Notes: a model not told the origin generated them from the letters alone. Shown: positions 33,588 to 43,253, counted from the stretch's first letter. The stretch: DNA of 64,000 nt from Oceanihabitans sp. IOP_32 (GCF_009498295.1 NZ_CP040813.1:477001-541000), one strand, 5' to 3'. Translations and numbers: made by a program.

Positions 33588-34961
33588 TTATAGCCTTAGT
33601 TTTTCGACGCTATTAAGTTTTGGTATTTTAACATGCCAACCATAGGTGTTCTCGATTTTAACTCTAAAAGCATCTAAAGCAGTAGGTTCGCCATGAATTA
33701 AGAACACCGTTTCTGGAATGTTTTTAATACTACTCATCCAGTGTATTAAATCGTTTTGATCGCCATGAGCTGAAAGGCTTCCTACACATTTAATAGTCGC
33801 TTTTACAGGGTAATATTTCCCGAAAAAGCGTATTTCGTGTGCACCTTCTTGTAATAACCGGCCTCTGGTACCTTCAGCTTGATAACCCACCAATAAAACG
33901 GTTGTAGACGGCTCATCTATCAGTTGCTGTAAATAAGTTAGTACACGGCCGCCAGTAACCATACCACTACCTGCGATAATTATTTTTGAGCGGTTATCAT
34001 CTATAGTTTCCCAGGTTTCTTTATACGATTGAATAATATTAATATGATTACACATGGCATCATACTCTTCAGTAGATAATTTGTGCCACTTCGGGAAGCG
34101 TTTAAAAACGTCTAAAACGTTATTTCCCATAGGGCTATCTACAAAAATAGGAATATCAGGAATTTTGTTGGCTTTGTAGAGTTTCCAGAGCACATACATG
34201 AGTGTTTGTAAGCGTTCTACAGCAAAACTTGGAATGATTAAATTTCCTTTCTTATGAATGGTGTCCTTTATTAACGCCGCCAAAGTCTCCTCAATATTTT
34301 CTTTGGGATGTAATTTATTACCATAGGTACTTTCTATAAAAAGGAAATCTGCCCATTCTGGAGACTTGGGATCATCTAACAAATAGTCGTTAGGTCTACC
34401 AATATCGCCAGAAAACACAAAGCGTTTCCCTTGAATATCCAATTCTACAAACGTGGCACCAATAATATGCCCATTATATTGAAAACGATACGATATGTTT
34501 TCAGATAACTTTATCCATTTGTCTGGCATTTCAACTTGGAATAAGCTTATCGTTTTTTCTGCTTCAAGTGTTGTGTAAAACGGCAGTGCGGGTTCGTGTT
34601 TTGTGTATTTTTCTTTATTTGCTTTTTCAGCCTCTTCTTCATGTATTTTAGCACTATCTTTTAGTATAATTTCTGCAATAGCCAAAGTAGGTGCTGTGCC
34701 TATAATTCTTCCGGTAAACCCTTGCTTTAATAATCGCGGCAAATACCCTACATGATCTAAATGCCCATGGGTTAGAATAACGACATCTATAGCAGGAACA
34801 TCAACTTCCAAATCTTCCCAATTTAGTTCTCTTAAGTCTTTTAAACCTTGAAACATACCGCAATCAATCAATATGTTTTTTTCTGGAGTTTCCAGAAGAA
34901 ATTTAGATCCGGTTACTACCCCAGAGGCTCCTAAGAAGTGTACTTTAACAAATGTATCCAT
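33588..34961 (-). CDS. MBL-fold beta-CASP metallo-hydrolase (RNA-processing type)
   Basis: 457 residues. Metallo-beta-lactamase core with THGHLDHVGYLPRL (His65, His67, Asp69, His70) and FSGDIGRP. The beta-CASP insertion (about 185-390) contains ESTYGNKLH, PSFAVERLQTL and GSGMVTGGRVL. The C-terminal RMMBL segment has LSAHGDQNDLIHW and FLIHGEPTALDAF. This is the family of YSH1/CPSF73-like and archaeal RNA exonuclease proteins. A role in RNA turnover under stress is inferred. 5 bp separate it from the ATP-cone gene. Confidence 0.9.
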   Translation of the reverse strand: MDTFVKVHFLGASGVVTGSKFLLETPEKNILIDCGMFQGLKDLRELNWEDLEVDVPAIDVVILTHGHLDHVGYLPRLLKQGFTGRIIGTAPTLAIAEIILKDSAKIHEEEAEKANKEKYTKHEPALPFYTTLEAEKTISLFQVEMPDKWIKLSENISYRFQYNGHIIGATFVELDIQGKRFVFSGDIGRPNDYLLDDPKSPEWADFLFIESTYGNKLHPKENIEETLAALIKDTIHKKGNLIIPSFAVERLQTLMYVLWKLYKANKIPDIPIFVDSPMGNNVLDVFKRFPKWHKLSTEEYDAMCNHINIIQSYKETWETIDDNRSKIIIAGSGMVTGGRVLTYLQQLIDEPSTTVLLVGYQAEGTRGRLLQEGAHEIRFFGKYYPVKATIKCVGSLSAHGDQNDLIHWMSSIKNIPETVFLIHGEPTALDAFRVKIENTYGWHVKIPKLNSVEKLRL

Positions 34962-34966
34962 AGCTT

Positions 34967-35809
34967 TTAATGATTACACAATATTTTTATTTCTTTTAAT
35001 ATTCTTTGTTTTCGAGTTTCTGAAATGCCTAAATGATCTAAATAAAAATCGTCGCCAATTAAGGCTCTACACAACACCACATCTCTACTTAATAAAAATT
35101 GTTTCTCCCTATTGGTTAACAATGTAGATACTGTAATAGGGTACAATCCTAAACGATCAATGCGGTCTTTTAAACCATTGTTTTTTGGGTAATCCCAACT
35201 TAATAAATACAGTTTAACACATTTGCCGTATTGTAAAGCATCATTTGTAAAACGTGTATTGGTCACCACCCAGCCAGCTGTAAGCTTAGATTTGTTTTTT
35301 GAGCTACCATTCCAATGTTCCTTTACATCAAGGTAACGAGAATTTATGTAAAGCGGAATTTTAACGTTACAATTAAGCCCCTCTTGGCTATGAAATTTAC
35401 ATTCTATAATTGTAGTTTCACCGTTTTTATGAGCTAAAACATCAATCTCATGTCTTACACATTTACCTTGTAGAATCTTACCAACTTTGGTCTCGTATCC
35501 AGAGTACTTTAGCACATCGGCTATAAAACGTTCAAAAGGAAAACCCGTGGGGCCCAACTCATAAATAGCTTTTTTTAGCTTATATCTTGAAGCAAAATAG
35601 CTCTTCTCTTTTTTTAATAAAGCAAAAGCCCTATTATAAATTTCTTTTGTTGAAATGCCTTGATATAATTCATCCCTAACCCTATCTACAATTTGGTTTA
35701 CAGTATGCTCGTCTGCACCACTACGCTTTAATGAGTCCTTTAATTTTTCTATTGAAAACTTTACTTTTTCACCCGAAGTTTTAATAATGTCAATTGTGCT
35801 TGTATCCAT
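34967..35809 (-). CDS. ATP-cone domain fused to Mrr/RecB-like nuclease domain
   Basis: 280 residues. Residues 1-90 form an ATP-cone (VKFSIEKLKDSLKRSGADEHTVNQIVDRV..GISTKEIYNRAFALLKK), the nucleotide-sensing module of ribonucleotide reductases and NrdR. Residues about 100-215 resemble a restriction-endonuclease-like fold: GFPFERFIADVLKYSGYETKVG then HEIDVLAHKNGETTIIECKFH, the D...ExK catalytic pattern of Mrr-type enzymes. A C-terminal helix-rich tail follows. The protein may cleave nucleic acid under control of ATP/dATP. It heads the operon with the beta-CASP hydrolase. Confidence 0.82.
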   Translation of the reverse strand: MDTSTIDIIKTSGEKVKFSIEKLKDSLKRSGADEHTVNQIVDRVRDELYQGISTKEIYNRAFALLKKEKSYFASRYKLKKAIYELGPTGFPFERFIADVLKYSGYETKVGKILQGKCVRHEIDVLAHKNGETTIIECKFHSQEGLNCNVKIPLYINSRYLDVKEHWNGSSKNKSKLTAGWVVTNTRFTNDALQYGKCVKLYLLSWDYPKNNGLKDRIDRLGLYPITVSTLLTNREKQFLLSRDVVLCRALIGDDFYLDHLGISETRKQRILKEIKILCNH

Positions 35810-35854
35810 ATTTAGTATTTAAAATTCAAGGTAACAAAAGCGATTATATAGCTA

Positions 35855-36067
35855 ATACCAATTTAGTTTTGAAATGTCGTATTATTAATTTGAATTATTT
35901 TTTGTCCAGATGAGATAGAAAATCAAAGCATAGCCTGAGTTATGGTTTTATTTTATACCGAAATATGGGCAAAAAAGAACTGCGAAGCACATCACGAACA
36001 CCTATTTATAAAATAGAAAGATGTGAGTAAACGAATTCTATGCGGCATAACATGGCTAATTTGGTAT
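35855..36067. mobile_element. MITE-like element ATACC...GGTAT, long form
   Basis: The 213-bp element has ends ATACCAATTTA and TAATTTGGTAT in inverted orientation. The left side continues GTTTTGAAATGTCG, also seen at 5601-5622 and 38959-39000. The middle contains further self-complementary arms (for example TTTTTTGTCCA against TGGGCAAAAAA) and no ORF. It fills the gap between the ATP-cone gene and the USP operon. Confidence 0.6.
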
Positions 36068-36124
36068 TAAACCCATCTAAATAAGATGTTATTAAATTTA
36101 AGAATAAGATACCTAATAATTAAA

Positions 36125-36955
36125 TTACTCTGGTATCACTAAAAACGGTACAATAGGCTCGTAACCTATCTTTTTTATTAAAGGATCTTTTATAATTCTT
36201 TCAATAAGACTTAACTTAAAGTTTACAAGCACCAACATATCTATGCCCTTCTCTAGGATAAACTCATTAATCTTTTCTGATTTATTATCTAGTTTAGGTA
36301 TCCAGTGTAAACTGTAATCGTAGTCAGCTAAATGATTTCTTAAGTTTTTTTGGTTTTGTTGTTGCGTATCGTTTAGTTCTTCATTTTTATGTATGTGCAC
36401 TACGGCTATTTTAGAATGGTGTAAATCTACCAATTTCTTTAACGGTTCTATTTCTAATGCACTATGGCTACGGTTGTAGTCTGTTAAAAAACCAATTTGT
36501 TTTGGGATAATAAAATTAGGCTTTTCTGGAACTACTAAAACAGGGCGTTTTATAAGACCATTAATGAGACGCATGGTATTACCGCCCACAAAAAACTCTT
36601 TTGCCCCCGTTGCACCTTTTGCTCCCATTAAGACAAAGTCAATATGATGAGTTTCTATAGCATTGTCTACTGCTTTATTCAAATTGTTAATACTTAAAAT
36701 AGTATGAAAATTATGATTAGGATTTGCGTGCTCTTTTTCTGCAGAGGCCTTTAAATCTAATAATAATCTCTTAGCGTCTTCTTGCATTTTTTTTAAAACT
36801 TCAGAAGAATACTTAGACCGCATAGCGGCATTAATATCAATGGAGTTCAGAAAATAAAAATTACATTTTTCTTTGGCGTATAATTTTAAAGTATAAGCCG
36901 TGGCCGTCCAGGCATTCGCAGAAAAATCTGTAGTAAGTAAGATATTGTATTCCAT
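36125..36955 (-). CDS. Universal stress protein, tandem UspA domains
   Basis: 276 residues with two UspA domains. Domain 1 (1-145) starts MEYNILLTTDFSANAWTA and contains DFVLMGAKGATGAKEFFVGGNTMRLI, the G-2x-G-9x-G-(S/N) ATP-binding type motif. Domain 2 (about 155-276) is degenerate and lacks this motif. Cytoplasmic proteins of this family support survival in stress and low oxygen. Last gene of a three-USP operon; only 4 bp lie between it and the preceding gene. Confidence 0.93.
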   Translation of the reverse strand: MEYNILLTTDFSANAWTATAYTLKLYAKEKCNFYFLNSIDINAAMRSKYSSEVLKKMQEDAKRLLLDLKASAEKEHANPNHNFHTILSINNLNKAVDNAIETHHIDFVLMGAKGATGAKEFFVGGNTMRLINGLIKRPVLVVPEKPNFIIPKQIGFLTDYNRSHSALEIEPLKKLVDLHHSKIAVVHIHKNEELNDTQQQNQKNLRNHLADYDYSLHWIPKLDNKSEKINEFILEKGIDMLVLVNFKLSLIERIIKDPLIKKIGYEPIVPFLVIPE

Positions 36956-36959
36956 AATT

Positions 36960-37802
36960 TTAAATATTTGAAGGTATTACTAAAAAGGGTAGATTTAAAT
37001 GAAATCCTATTTGGTTGATAGTCGATTTAAAGAACAGATTTTCGAAAAAAGAATGTTTATTATTTATCATAATTAACATATTAATACGTGTTTTTAATTG
37101 AAAATCGGTTATCGCATGGGGTACACTTTGATTACTCACATTATGAAATAAATGAGTTTGGTCTTTAAGATATTTTTTTAATGTTGCTTTGTTGCTTTGT
37201 TGTTTTTCAGTTAAATCGTACCCATAAGACACATGTAAAATATTAAGATTAGCGATAAAAAGTGAAGTAATATTTGTTATGGGTTTGATGTGATTATCGT
37301 TATAATCAATCTCATAATCTGTAGGGAAAAGAACCTCTTTAAGCGGTTCAAAGTCAAAATCATCTGGTATAGCGAGTATCGGGCATTTAATGTTTTTAAA
37401 CATGTGTACCGTATTAGATCCAAATAAAACCTCTTTAGCACCAGTAGCCCCTTTGGTTCCCATAACAATATAATCGATGTTCTTTTCTTTAACAATGTCC
37501 TTTACTTCTGGAATAAGCATATTAAAAACCGCCATCGTTTCAATGGTATGATTTGGATTTTTAAATTCTTGATTCATTTTAAGTTCGAACTCTTCTAACT
37601 GTCTTACCGAAGTGTCTCGTGCTGAATAACCTAAGTCGAATTGTTCTGGACTAACCAAAACATATTCTGTGTGATACACGATAGGTGTGTAAGTATTTAA
37701 CAAATAAAATGTACAGGTATCATCTTTAAAAAGCTGCAAAGCGTAAGCAATGGCGTTCCAAGAGTTTTGAGAAAAATCGGTTGGGAGAAGTATTTTTTTC
37801 AT
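36960..37802 (-). CDS. Universal stress protein, tandem UspA domains
   Basis: 280 residues. Domain 1 begins MKKILLPTDFSQNSWNAIAYAL and carries DYIVMGTKGATGAKEVLFGSNTVHMF, an intact nucleotide-binding loop. Domain 2 is divergent. It is a paralogue of its two neighbours rather than a recent copy, since the sequences differ along their length. Middle gene of the operon, 22 bp after the first USP gene. Confidence 0.93.
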   Translation of the reverse strand: MKKILLPTDFSQNSWNAIAYALQLFKDDTCTFYLLNTYTPIVYHTEYVLVSPEQFDLGYSARDTSVRQLEEFELKMNQEFKNPNHTIETMAVFNMLIPEVKDIVKEKNIDYIVMGTKGATGAKEVLFGSNTVHMFKNIKCPILAIPDDFDFEPLKEVLFPTDYEIDYNDNHIKPITNITSLFIANLNILHVSYGYDLTEKQQSNKATLKKYLKDQTHLFHNVSNQSVPHAITDFQLKTRINMLIMINNKHSFFENLFFKSTINQIGFHLNLPFLVIPSNI

Positions 37803-37824
37803 GATAATTTGGTTTTGTTGTATA

Positions 37825-38673
37825 TTAATTCCGTCTCATATTTTGTAAGGCTAAAAACGGAATATCCAGATTTAAACTTAACTCGTCTATGGTTGATTGA
37901 AATAAAATATTCTCTAAAATGGAATACCTTGTATTGACCATAACTAAAATATCTGTATTATTTTCCTTGATATGTTTGTACACTGCATTAATAACATGTT
38001 TACTGTTATCTATTTTAAAATTTATGGTGTTTTTACCCAATTCATTTTCAATAAATTTCCTGTTATCTTCTTGTCGTAATGACAACCTATTGCTTTTTGA
38101 GACGTAAAGCATATCAATAGTCGCCCTATAAGGCGCCGCTATTTCGCAAAGCAGTTTAAGCTCGCGACGTTTATAGGGAATCATATAATCTGTGGTAAAA
38201 AGAATATGTTTTGGTTGCGTATATTTATAACCCTGAGGGATGGCTAAAACAGGACATTGAACGTATTTTAAGACCTGTAAGGTGTTGCTGCCAAATGTTA
38301 ATTTTCTGTCGTCTGTTTTACCACGTGTTCCCATTAGAATGAGATCTATATTTTCATCATCTACAATTTTATTGGCCTCATCAACCAATAAATTGTTTGC
38401 TGATATGATGTGGTAAGAATGTCTTGGATTACTAAAAATACTTTTGGTATTCGCAACAATATCTTTTAATTTTTCTTCGGATGTTTTGCCTATAGCCGCC
38501 GCAACATCATCAATATTTTCTTGTGTTAAGGAAACCTCGTCTGCATAAACCTCATCTTGATAAGCATGTAAAAAATAAAACTCGCAAATCTCGTATTTAA
38601 ACAAATCGACAGCATAATTTTTCGCGTTTTGGGCATTGTCTGAAAAATCAGTTGGAATAAGTATTTTTCTCAT
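37825..38673 (-). CDS. Universal stress protein, tandem UspA domains, first gene of FNR-box operon
   Basis: 282 residues from ATG 38673, giving the canonical start MRKILIPTDFSDNAQNA. The frame extends 17 codons upstream without family similarity. DLILMGTRGKTDDRKLTFGSNTLQVL is the ATP-binding loop of domain 1. Domain 2 is degenerate. The operon of three USPs is preceded by an FNR-like palindrome at the class II position, predicting anaerobic or redox-dependent activation. Confidence 0.93.
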   Translation of the reverse strand: MRKILIPTDFSDNAQNAKNYAVDLFKYEICEFYFLHAYQDEVYADEVSLTQENIDDVAAAIGKTSEEKLKDIVANTKSIFSNPRHSYHIISANNLLVDEANKIVDDENIDLILMGTRGKTDDRKLTFGSNTLQVLKYVQCPVLAIPQGYKYTQPKHILFTTDYMIPYKRRELKLLCEIAAPYRATIDMLYVSKSNRLSLRQEDNRKFIENELGKNTINFKIDNSKHVINAVYKHIKENNTDILVMVNTRYSILENILFQSTIDELSLNLDIPFLALQNMRRN

Positions 38674-38693
38674 GGTTAGGATAAATTTATCAC

Positions 38694-38737
38694 TAAAGTT
38701 AAGCAAAAAATTCTGCTGGTGCAATGATAAATATCAG
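38694..38737 (-). promoter_or_regulatory. FNR-like box with class II spacing, USP operon
   Basis: Minus strand: CTGAT-ATTT-ATCAT (38737-38724) matches TTGAT-N4-ATCAA at 8 of 10. The -7 element TAACTTTA lies at 38701-38694. Centre-to-centre distance is 33 bp, identical to the three other boxes in this window, and no TTG -33 element is needed at an activator-dependent promoter. Confidence 0.75.
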
Positions 38738-39114
38738 CTAAGGGGTCTTCTGATTGTAAGTGCTTTTTTAAACATGAGCTCTCCCCTATAAATTTAGTCA
38801 TTTATAGTCTAGATGCAGTTATAATTTAATGATACTGTTAATTAAGTAGAAACACGAGATTTTAGCTTATAAAAACGCACTTAAAGACTGTAAATTACTC
38901 GATACGCATCTTTTAAAAGTATGGTGTAGCTACCCCGACCTACACAAAAACACCTCGAATACCAAATTAACCATACGATATTTCAAAATTAAATTGGTAT
39001 AATAATTTTTAGTAACAAATTATTAGAGGTGTGATTATGTCAAAACCAAATGGCTATCTAAACGAGCACGATATTAAAATAACATAATAACGTAGGAAAC
39101 GTAGCCCATATGTG
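38738..39114. other. Intergenic region between USP operon and YwqK-like gene
   Basis: About 380 bp with no credible ORF. It holds the short form of the dispersed ATACC..GGTAT element at 38959-39000. Nothing else is recognised. Confidence 0.6.
38959..39000. repeat. ATACC...GGTAT element, short form
   Basis: The 42 bp consist of the two ends of the 35855-36067 element joined directly: ATACCAAATTAACCAT, then CGATATTTCAAAATT ending in GGTAT. The internal 170 bp are absent, as expected of an internally deleted MITE or a minimal unit. Confidence 0.6.
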
Positions 39115-41682
39115 TTAGTATAAATCTTCTGGCTTGATATTATTAATATAGATATTTAAATTTTGTATAAATACTGTAGCTGTTCCAAAGGTTAATACTT
39201 CTTCTGCTTTTAATAGTACCTTGTTATTTTGCCCCATCAATCTAACCTTTACCGTACCTAAATCTCGTTCTAAAATCATGTACTCTGGTTTTCCTTTAAT
39301 GCCATTGGCATTAAGTAAAACGCCACCTTCCTTAAGCTTACCATCGTCAAAAACGGCTTTATACTCTGCTTTTCCTTCCTTGTTGTATCTTACGACCTCA
39401 CCGTGTAAATTCCTGCCTTTTAAACGATAACTAAAGCGTTTATTATTGGTATCACCATAATATGCAATCCCTTTAACTTGTGTTCCATTTTCGTAAAAAG
39501 CTAGGCGTTTGCCTTTATCGTCAGAATAAATACTTTGCACCAATTCGCCATTAGCAAAGGTTTGGTTCGTTTCTACCCCGTTAAACGTAAGTTGAACGAT
39601 ACGCGTGCCATCCATTGGCTTATCCGCTTTATAAGACATCTCGCTTAGCAACTTACCGTTTTTATCGTAGTAAGAAGCAAGCCCCTCTAATAGCCCGTTT
39701 TTATAAGTTTCTTTTTTTAATATATTGCCACTATAATCGTAGTAAGTAAAAAGCCCATCGGCTTTATCTTCAACAAAATTACCTGATTCTAAAACGTTAT
39801 GGTTATAATCATATTTTTTATAAGCCCCATGACGCACACCTTTGGCTATGGTATATTTTGTTCTAATTTGTGGATCGTAAATTTGGCCCTCCCAAGGTTT
39901 GCCATCTTTATAGATAGCCTCTGCTATAAGCTCACCGTTTCTGGTATAAAACTTTGCGCAACAAGTAATGTCAATATCTTCAACCAAGACAGGATTAATC
40001 TCTCCATATTTACTTTGAATACCATAATCATAGCGCTTTAAGCTTAATTGCTTACCATTTTTAAAAACGGCTTTGCTTTTTAATTGGTCACTATTTCTAA
40101 AGAAAACAAACAATTTACCATCTTTTGCTTTGTAATCATATTCTCCTATTTTCTCACCTTGTTTGTTGTAAAAGGTACCCAATGTTTCAGTATAACCCGA
40201 GAATTTTATGTCACTTTGCATAACCCCATTGCTGTAGAAACGCTGTTCTCTGTTCTTTTTGAAACTATCGGGTTCAGTTAACTCAATGGTTTTAAATTTC
40301 TTTGTAACATTTTCAGCGACACGACGTGAGTAGTAACTGGTAATACTAACCCTGTACCCGTTACTATACAATTCTTCACTTCGAATATCCCCTTCTCTAT
40401 CAATAAAATAACGATAACCATCTGTGGGTTTTTGATACCCGTTGTCGTCTTTTAAAATTAAACGCCCCAATTCCTCCCCATTTTTGTTGTAATAAATTTC
40501 GAGGTCTGAGGTTTTTCTGCTAAAAATCAGATTGGTATCTTGATAGTAATTCAACTCCTTAACCAGTTTACCGTCTTTATAGGTTTTGCTTCCGTTACCT
40601 ATAATTTCTGTTCCTTCAACTGGATTCCAATTATTGTAAACCATTCTTGCAATCTCCTGACCTGCTTCATTGTAACTTATTTGTAACTCTTTTTTACCAT
40701 CGGTATAAATTGTTTTAGATTTTAAGTTTTGATTCTCGTAAAATTGTTCGTCTTTTTTTAATTTCGAATTACTGTACTCACGGATTGAACGTATCAATTC
40801 TGTTTTGTCTTTATTATAATTGGAAAAAAACGTGATTTTACGACCATTAGCGGCTCTTAAAACATCATTTTTTAAACTGTACTCAATTTTACCTATTTTT
40901 TTCCCATCTGGACTAAAATAGGTTTTAGACAGTTCGTTTTCCATATTAAATTGCTCGCGAACTTGATTGTTGCAATAAAAAAAAGTAGACCCCAACCTCT
41001 TACCGTTTGGATAGTATATTATTTGCATAGGGCGCATAGGCGTTTCATAATAAAACACCTCTAAACCTCTAAAATTTCCTTTGTGCAGAAGTTCTCTTTG
41101 CCCAATAAATTTACCGTGATGATCATAATATTTCACTAACTTATCCCGATGACTTCCTAAGCTATATCTTTCAAACCTCGCGCCATTGATATCGTTTTCA
41201 TAAATAATATTTACCACCGTATCTCCTCTAACTTCTTGATAATATCTCCTATTTTTTAGCCATTTTCCATTGGTTTTTCCTGAAATTATTCTACCGTTTT
41301 TAAACACTGCCTCTAATCGCTTGTCGTTTAAGTATGAAATGTATTTTCCTTCAAGTTTTCCGTTATTATAAGTGGCTTGTTGCAAAACACTACCGTCTTC
41401 ATTATACCATGTTACTTCGCCTTGCCACAAATTGTTGTCAGATTTAGTAGACATTCCTCGCATTTGTAGCTGGCCAGAGCTATAGTAGTCTTCAATTTTA
41501 TAAAGCGACCCCTGTTTTTGTACTGGTGGTCTAAAATACGCTGCGCTATCTTTAACCGTAAGTTTCCAATTGTTGTTGTAATACAGGGTGTCTTGCTGGG
41601 CGTGTACCACCAAGTTTACAAGGTTTAAAAAAACGAATAAGAACAAATTAGTATTTCTAAGTATAATGTTTTGAAACTTCAT
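39115..41682 (-). CDS. Exported YwqK/MORN-like repeat protein
   Basis: 855 residues with a signal peptide (LFLFVFLNLVNLVVHAQQ). The mature protein is a long array of MORN/YwqK-type repeats: short beta-hairpins of the form Y.NGKLEGKYISYL, YNKNGEELG, YYDKNGKLLSEMSY, roughly every 20-25 residues. The last 70 residues are non-repeated. YwqK-type proteins are annotated as antitoxin-like, but many exported Bacteroidota members have no partner toxin. None is seen next to this gene. Envelope location is inferred from the signal peptide; function is unknown. Confidence 0.82.
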   Translation of the reverse strand: MKFQNIILRNTNLFLFVFLNLVNLVVHAQQDTLYYNNNWKLTVKDSAAYFRPPVQKQGSLYKIEDYYSSGQLQMRGMSTKSDNNLWQGEVTWYNEDGSVLQQATYNNGKLEGKYISYLNDKRLEAVFKNGRIISGKTNGKWLKNRRYYQEVRGDTVVNIIYENDINGARFERYSLGSHRDKLVKYYDHHGKFIGQRELLHKGNFRGLEVFYYETPMRPMQIIYYPNGKRLGSTFFYCNNQVREQFNMENELSKTYFSPDGKKIGKIEYSLKNDVLRAANGRKITFFSNYNKDKTELIRSIREYSNSKLKKDEQFYENQNLKSKTIYTDGKKELQISYNEAGQEIARMVYNNWNPVEGTEIIGNGSKTYKDGKLVKELNYYQDTNLIFSRKTSDLEIYYNKNGEELGRLILKDDNGYQKPTDGYRYFIDREGDIRSEELYSNGYRVSITSYYSRRVAENVTKKFKTIELTEPDSFKKNREQRFYSNGVMQSDIKFSGYTETLGTFYNKQGEKIGEYDYKAKDGKLFVFFRNSDQLKSKAVFKNGKQLSLKRYDYGIQSKYGEINPVLVEDIDITCCAKFYTRNGELIAEAIYKDGKPWEGQIYDPQIRTKYTIAKGVRHGAYKKYDYNHNVLESGNFVEDKADGLFTYYDYSGNILKKETYKNGLLEGLASYYDKNGKLLSEMSYKADKPMDGTRIVQLTFNGVETNQTFANGELVQSIYSDDKGKRLAFYENGTQVKGIAYYGDTNNKRFSYRLKGRNLHGEVVRYNKEGKAEYKAVFDDGKLKEGGVLLNANGIKGKPEYMILERDLGTVKVRLMGQNNKVLLKAEEVLTFGTATVFIQNLNIYINNIKPEDLY

Positions 41683-41785
41683 GTTATTTTTTTTTTAAGG
41701 CGATGTTAGTATATTGAAAAACAAAAGTAATAACTCATGTTTAAGGATCTACCCCTGTTTTCAGTTAATTTTTTTTAATGGTTTA

Positions 41786-42202
41786 CTACCAATAGGCACC
41801 AGACAAAAAAGTCATACGAATAAAAGTTACACAACTTTGTTCGTTTAAGCTTATGGTTTGCTCTAAACTGGTGATTTCGTCATCGTTTATAAACACAAGG
41901 TACAGACCGTCTTTATGGGCTAATAAGGCATTTTCAATAGCCGTTTGTTCTACAGCCAAAGTTTTATTGGCCGTATCGCCAAAATTAATTTTACCCGATG
42001 CGCTTTGTTCCTTAATTTCGGTAGCATTTAAAAACGAAAGCACGTTAGCACCTTCACGTTTCTGGTTGTATTTACTTACTTCGTGACGCACACAGGCCGT
42101 TATGAGTTCTCGAAGGTTTTTAGGGCTTGAATCAAGCTCCATATTGAGCGTTTTAATCTTTTTCTTGCCTAAACGTTTGAGTTGTATCGTGAGTGTATTC
42201 AT
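41786..42202 (-). CDS. Hypothetical protein of the DUF4132 operon
   Basis: 138 residues, no signal peptide or TM helix. The N-terminus (LTIQLKRLGKKKIKTLNMELDSSPKNLRELITACVRHEV) reads like a ubiquitin-fold or adaptor-like beta-strand start. The C-terminus holds GLYLVFINDDEITSLEQTISLNEQSCVTFIRMTFLSG. I do not recognise the family. It is 10 bp downstream of the 346-residue gene and 1.2 kb from the DUF4132 giant, all in the same direction, so these three probably act together. Confidence 0.7.
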   Translation of the reverse strand: MNTLTIQLKRLGKKKIKTLNMELDSSPKNLRELITACVRHEVSKYNQKREGANVLSFLNATEIKEQSASGKINFGDTANKTLAVEQTAIENALLAHKDGLYLVFINDDEITSLEQTISLNEQSCVTFIRMTFLSGAYW

Positions 42203-42212
42203 ATTTTATTGT

Positions 42213-43253
42213 TTAAGGCTTACTGCTATTAAGCTCATTATATTTATTTAAAATAGTAGCATATTCTTGTAGCATCATACCTCCTAAAACGATTTGATAG
42301 GGCAACTCTTTATCTTCTCTTCTTAGAATTAAAAACAAGACACGATCATCCCCTTTCCAGATGGTGAATTTATGTTCAAATTCATAGGCTAAGTGGTATT
42401 GACTGGCAAACGCTTCAAAAACATCATAATTATCGATTGAGATATTAAAATTTACAGGAAAGAAATCTTCATGAGGAGACATTGCTAATAATTGTGTTAT
42501 TTGGCTAACATAGGCATTGTATTTTTGTTCTGCTAATGTTTCTTGCGCTTGGTATGATAAATGTCCCGCATCATTAAAACCATAAAAAGTTTGAGAATGA
42601 GCTAAGTTTATTTCTGGCCAAAAATAAGCTTCCTGAAGGTCTTGTGCTGTCTCAAGCTCTTTTTCAAAATCCTCTTTAAAATCGTTATCCATATCATGCC
42701 CAATATTAGGATTAACTTCCCAAAGTTGTTCTAAATTTTTGATGATTTCCTGCTTTTTTTCCTCAGAATAATAAGGCAACTCCAAGATCAATTTTTTAAA
42801 GCTGTCTTTATCTGAAGCCGTAATATGCTTTTCATCTTTTTTTTCAAGACCCTCTTGTAAATCATCTAAAAAGGCATAAACGGTCGCCTGAGTAAGTGTT
42901 TTGGGTACTAGGTAATCTTGTGCGATTTTTTTTGCTACTAGAATTAGATTAGCGTCTAAATAATCAAATAGTGGTTCCTCGCCATCAAAAACAAATGCTT
43001 CAATAGCACAGCATAAATTTTCAATTTGAATTCTGGATAAAGTCACATGAGCCAAATCAAAATTTATAATTGTTTGAATTAGTTTATCTTTTTCGGCCAG
43101 CCACTGTTCACTAGTATTAGGTGCCTCAAGTCCCGAGGGTATCCTGGCGTAATCTGAAAAAACATCCCAAAAAGTGGCATGCGGATTATCTTTTTGGAGC
43201 ATGTTATAAAATAAAAATTTGGGTGAAGTTTCTGTTAACCAAAAATTTTTCAT
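42213..43253 (-). CDS. Hypothetical protein of the DUF4132 operon
   Basis: 346 residues, soluble, acidic and mostly helical. I see no known catalytic motif. The C-terminal part (YNAYVSQITQLLAMSPHEDFFPVNFNISIDNYDVFEAFASQYHLAYEF..FTIWKGDDRVLFLILRRED) looks like a small alpha/beta domain. It lies 124 bp downstream of the DUF4132 giant and 10 bp upstream of the 138-residue gene. Function unknown. Confidence 0.7.
   Translation of the reverse strand: MKNFWLTETSPKFLFYNMLQKDNPHATFWDVFSDYARIPSGLEAPNTSEQWLAEKDKLIQTIINFDLAHVTLSRIQIENLCCAIEAFVFDGEEPLFDYLDANLILVAKKIAQDYLVPKTLTQATVYAFLDDLQEGLEKKDEKHITASDKDSFKKLILELPYYSEEKKQEIIKNLEQLWEVNPNIGHDMDNDFKEDFEKELETAQDLQEAYFWPEINLAHSQTFYGFNDAGHLSYQAQETLAEQKYNAYVSQITQLLAMSPHEDFFPVNFNISIDNYDVFEAFASQYHLAYEFEHKFTIWKGDDRVLFLILRREDKELPYQIVLGGMMLQEYATILNKYNELNSSKP

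Noticed and set aside
39115-41682. YwqK-like gene as the antitoxin half of a toxin-antitoxin pair
   Set aside because: No adjacent toxin-like gene; the protein has a signal peptide and about 30 repeats, unlike a compact antitoxin.
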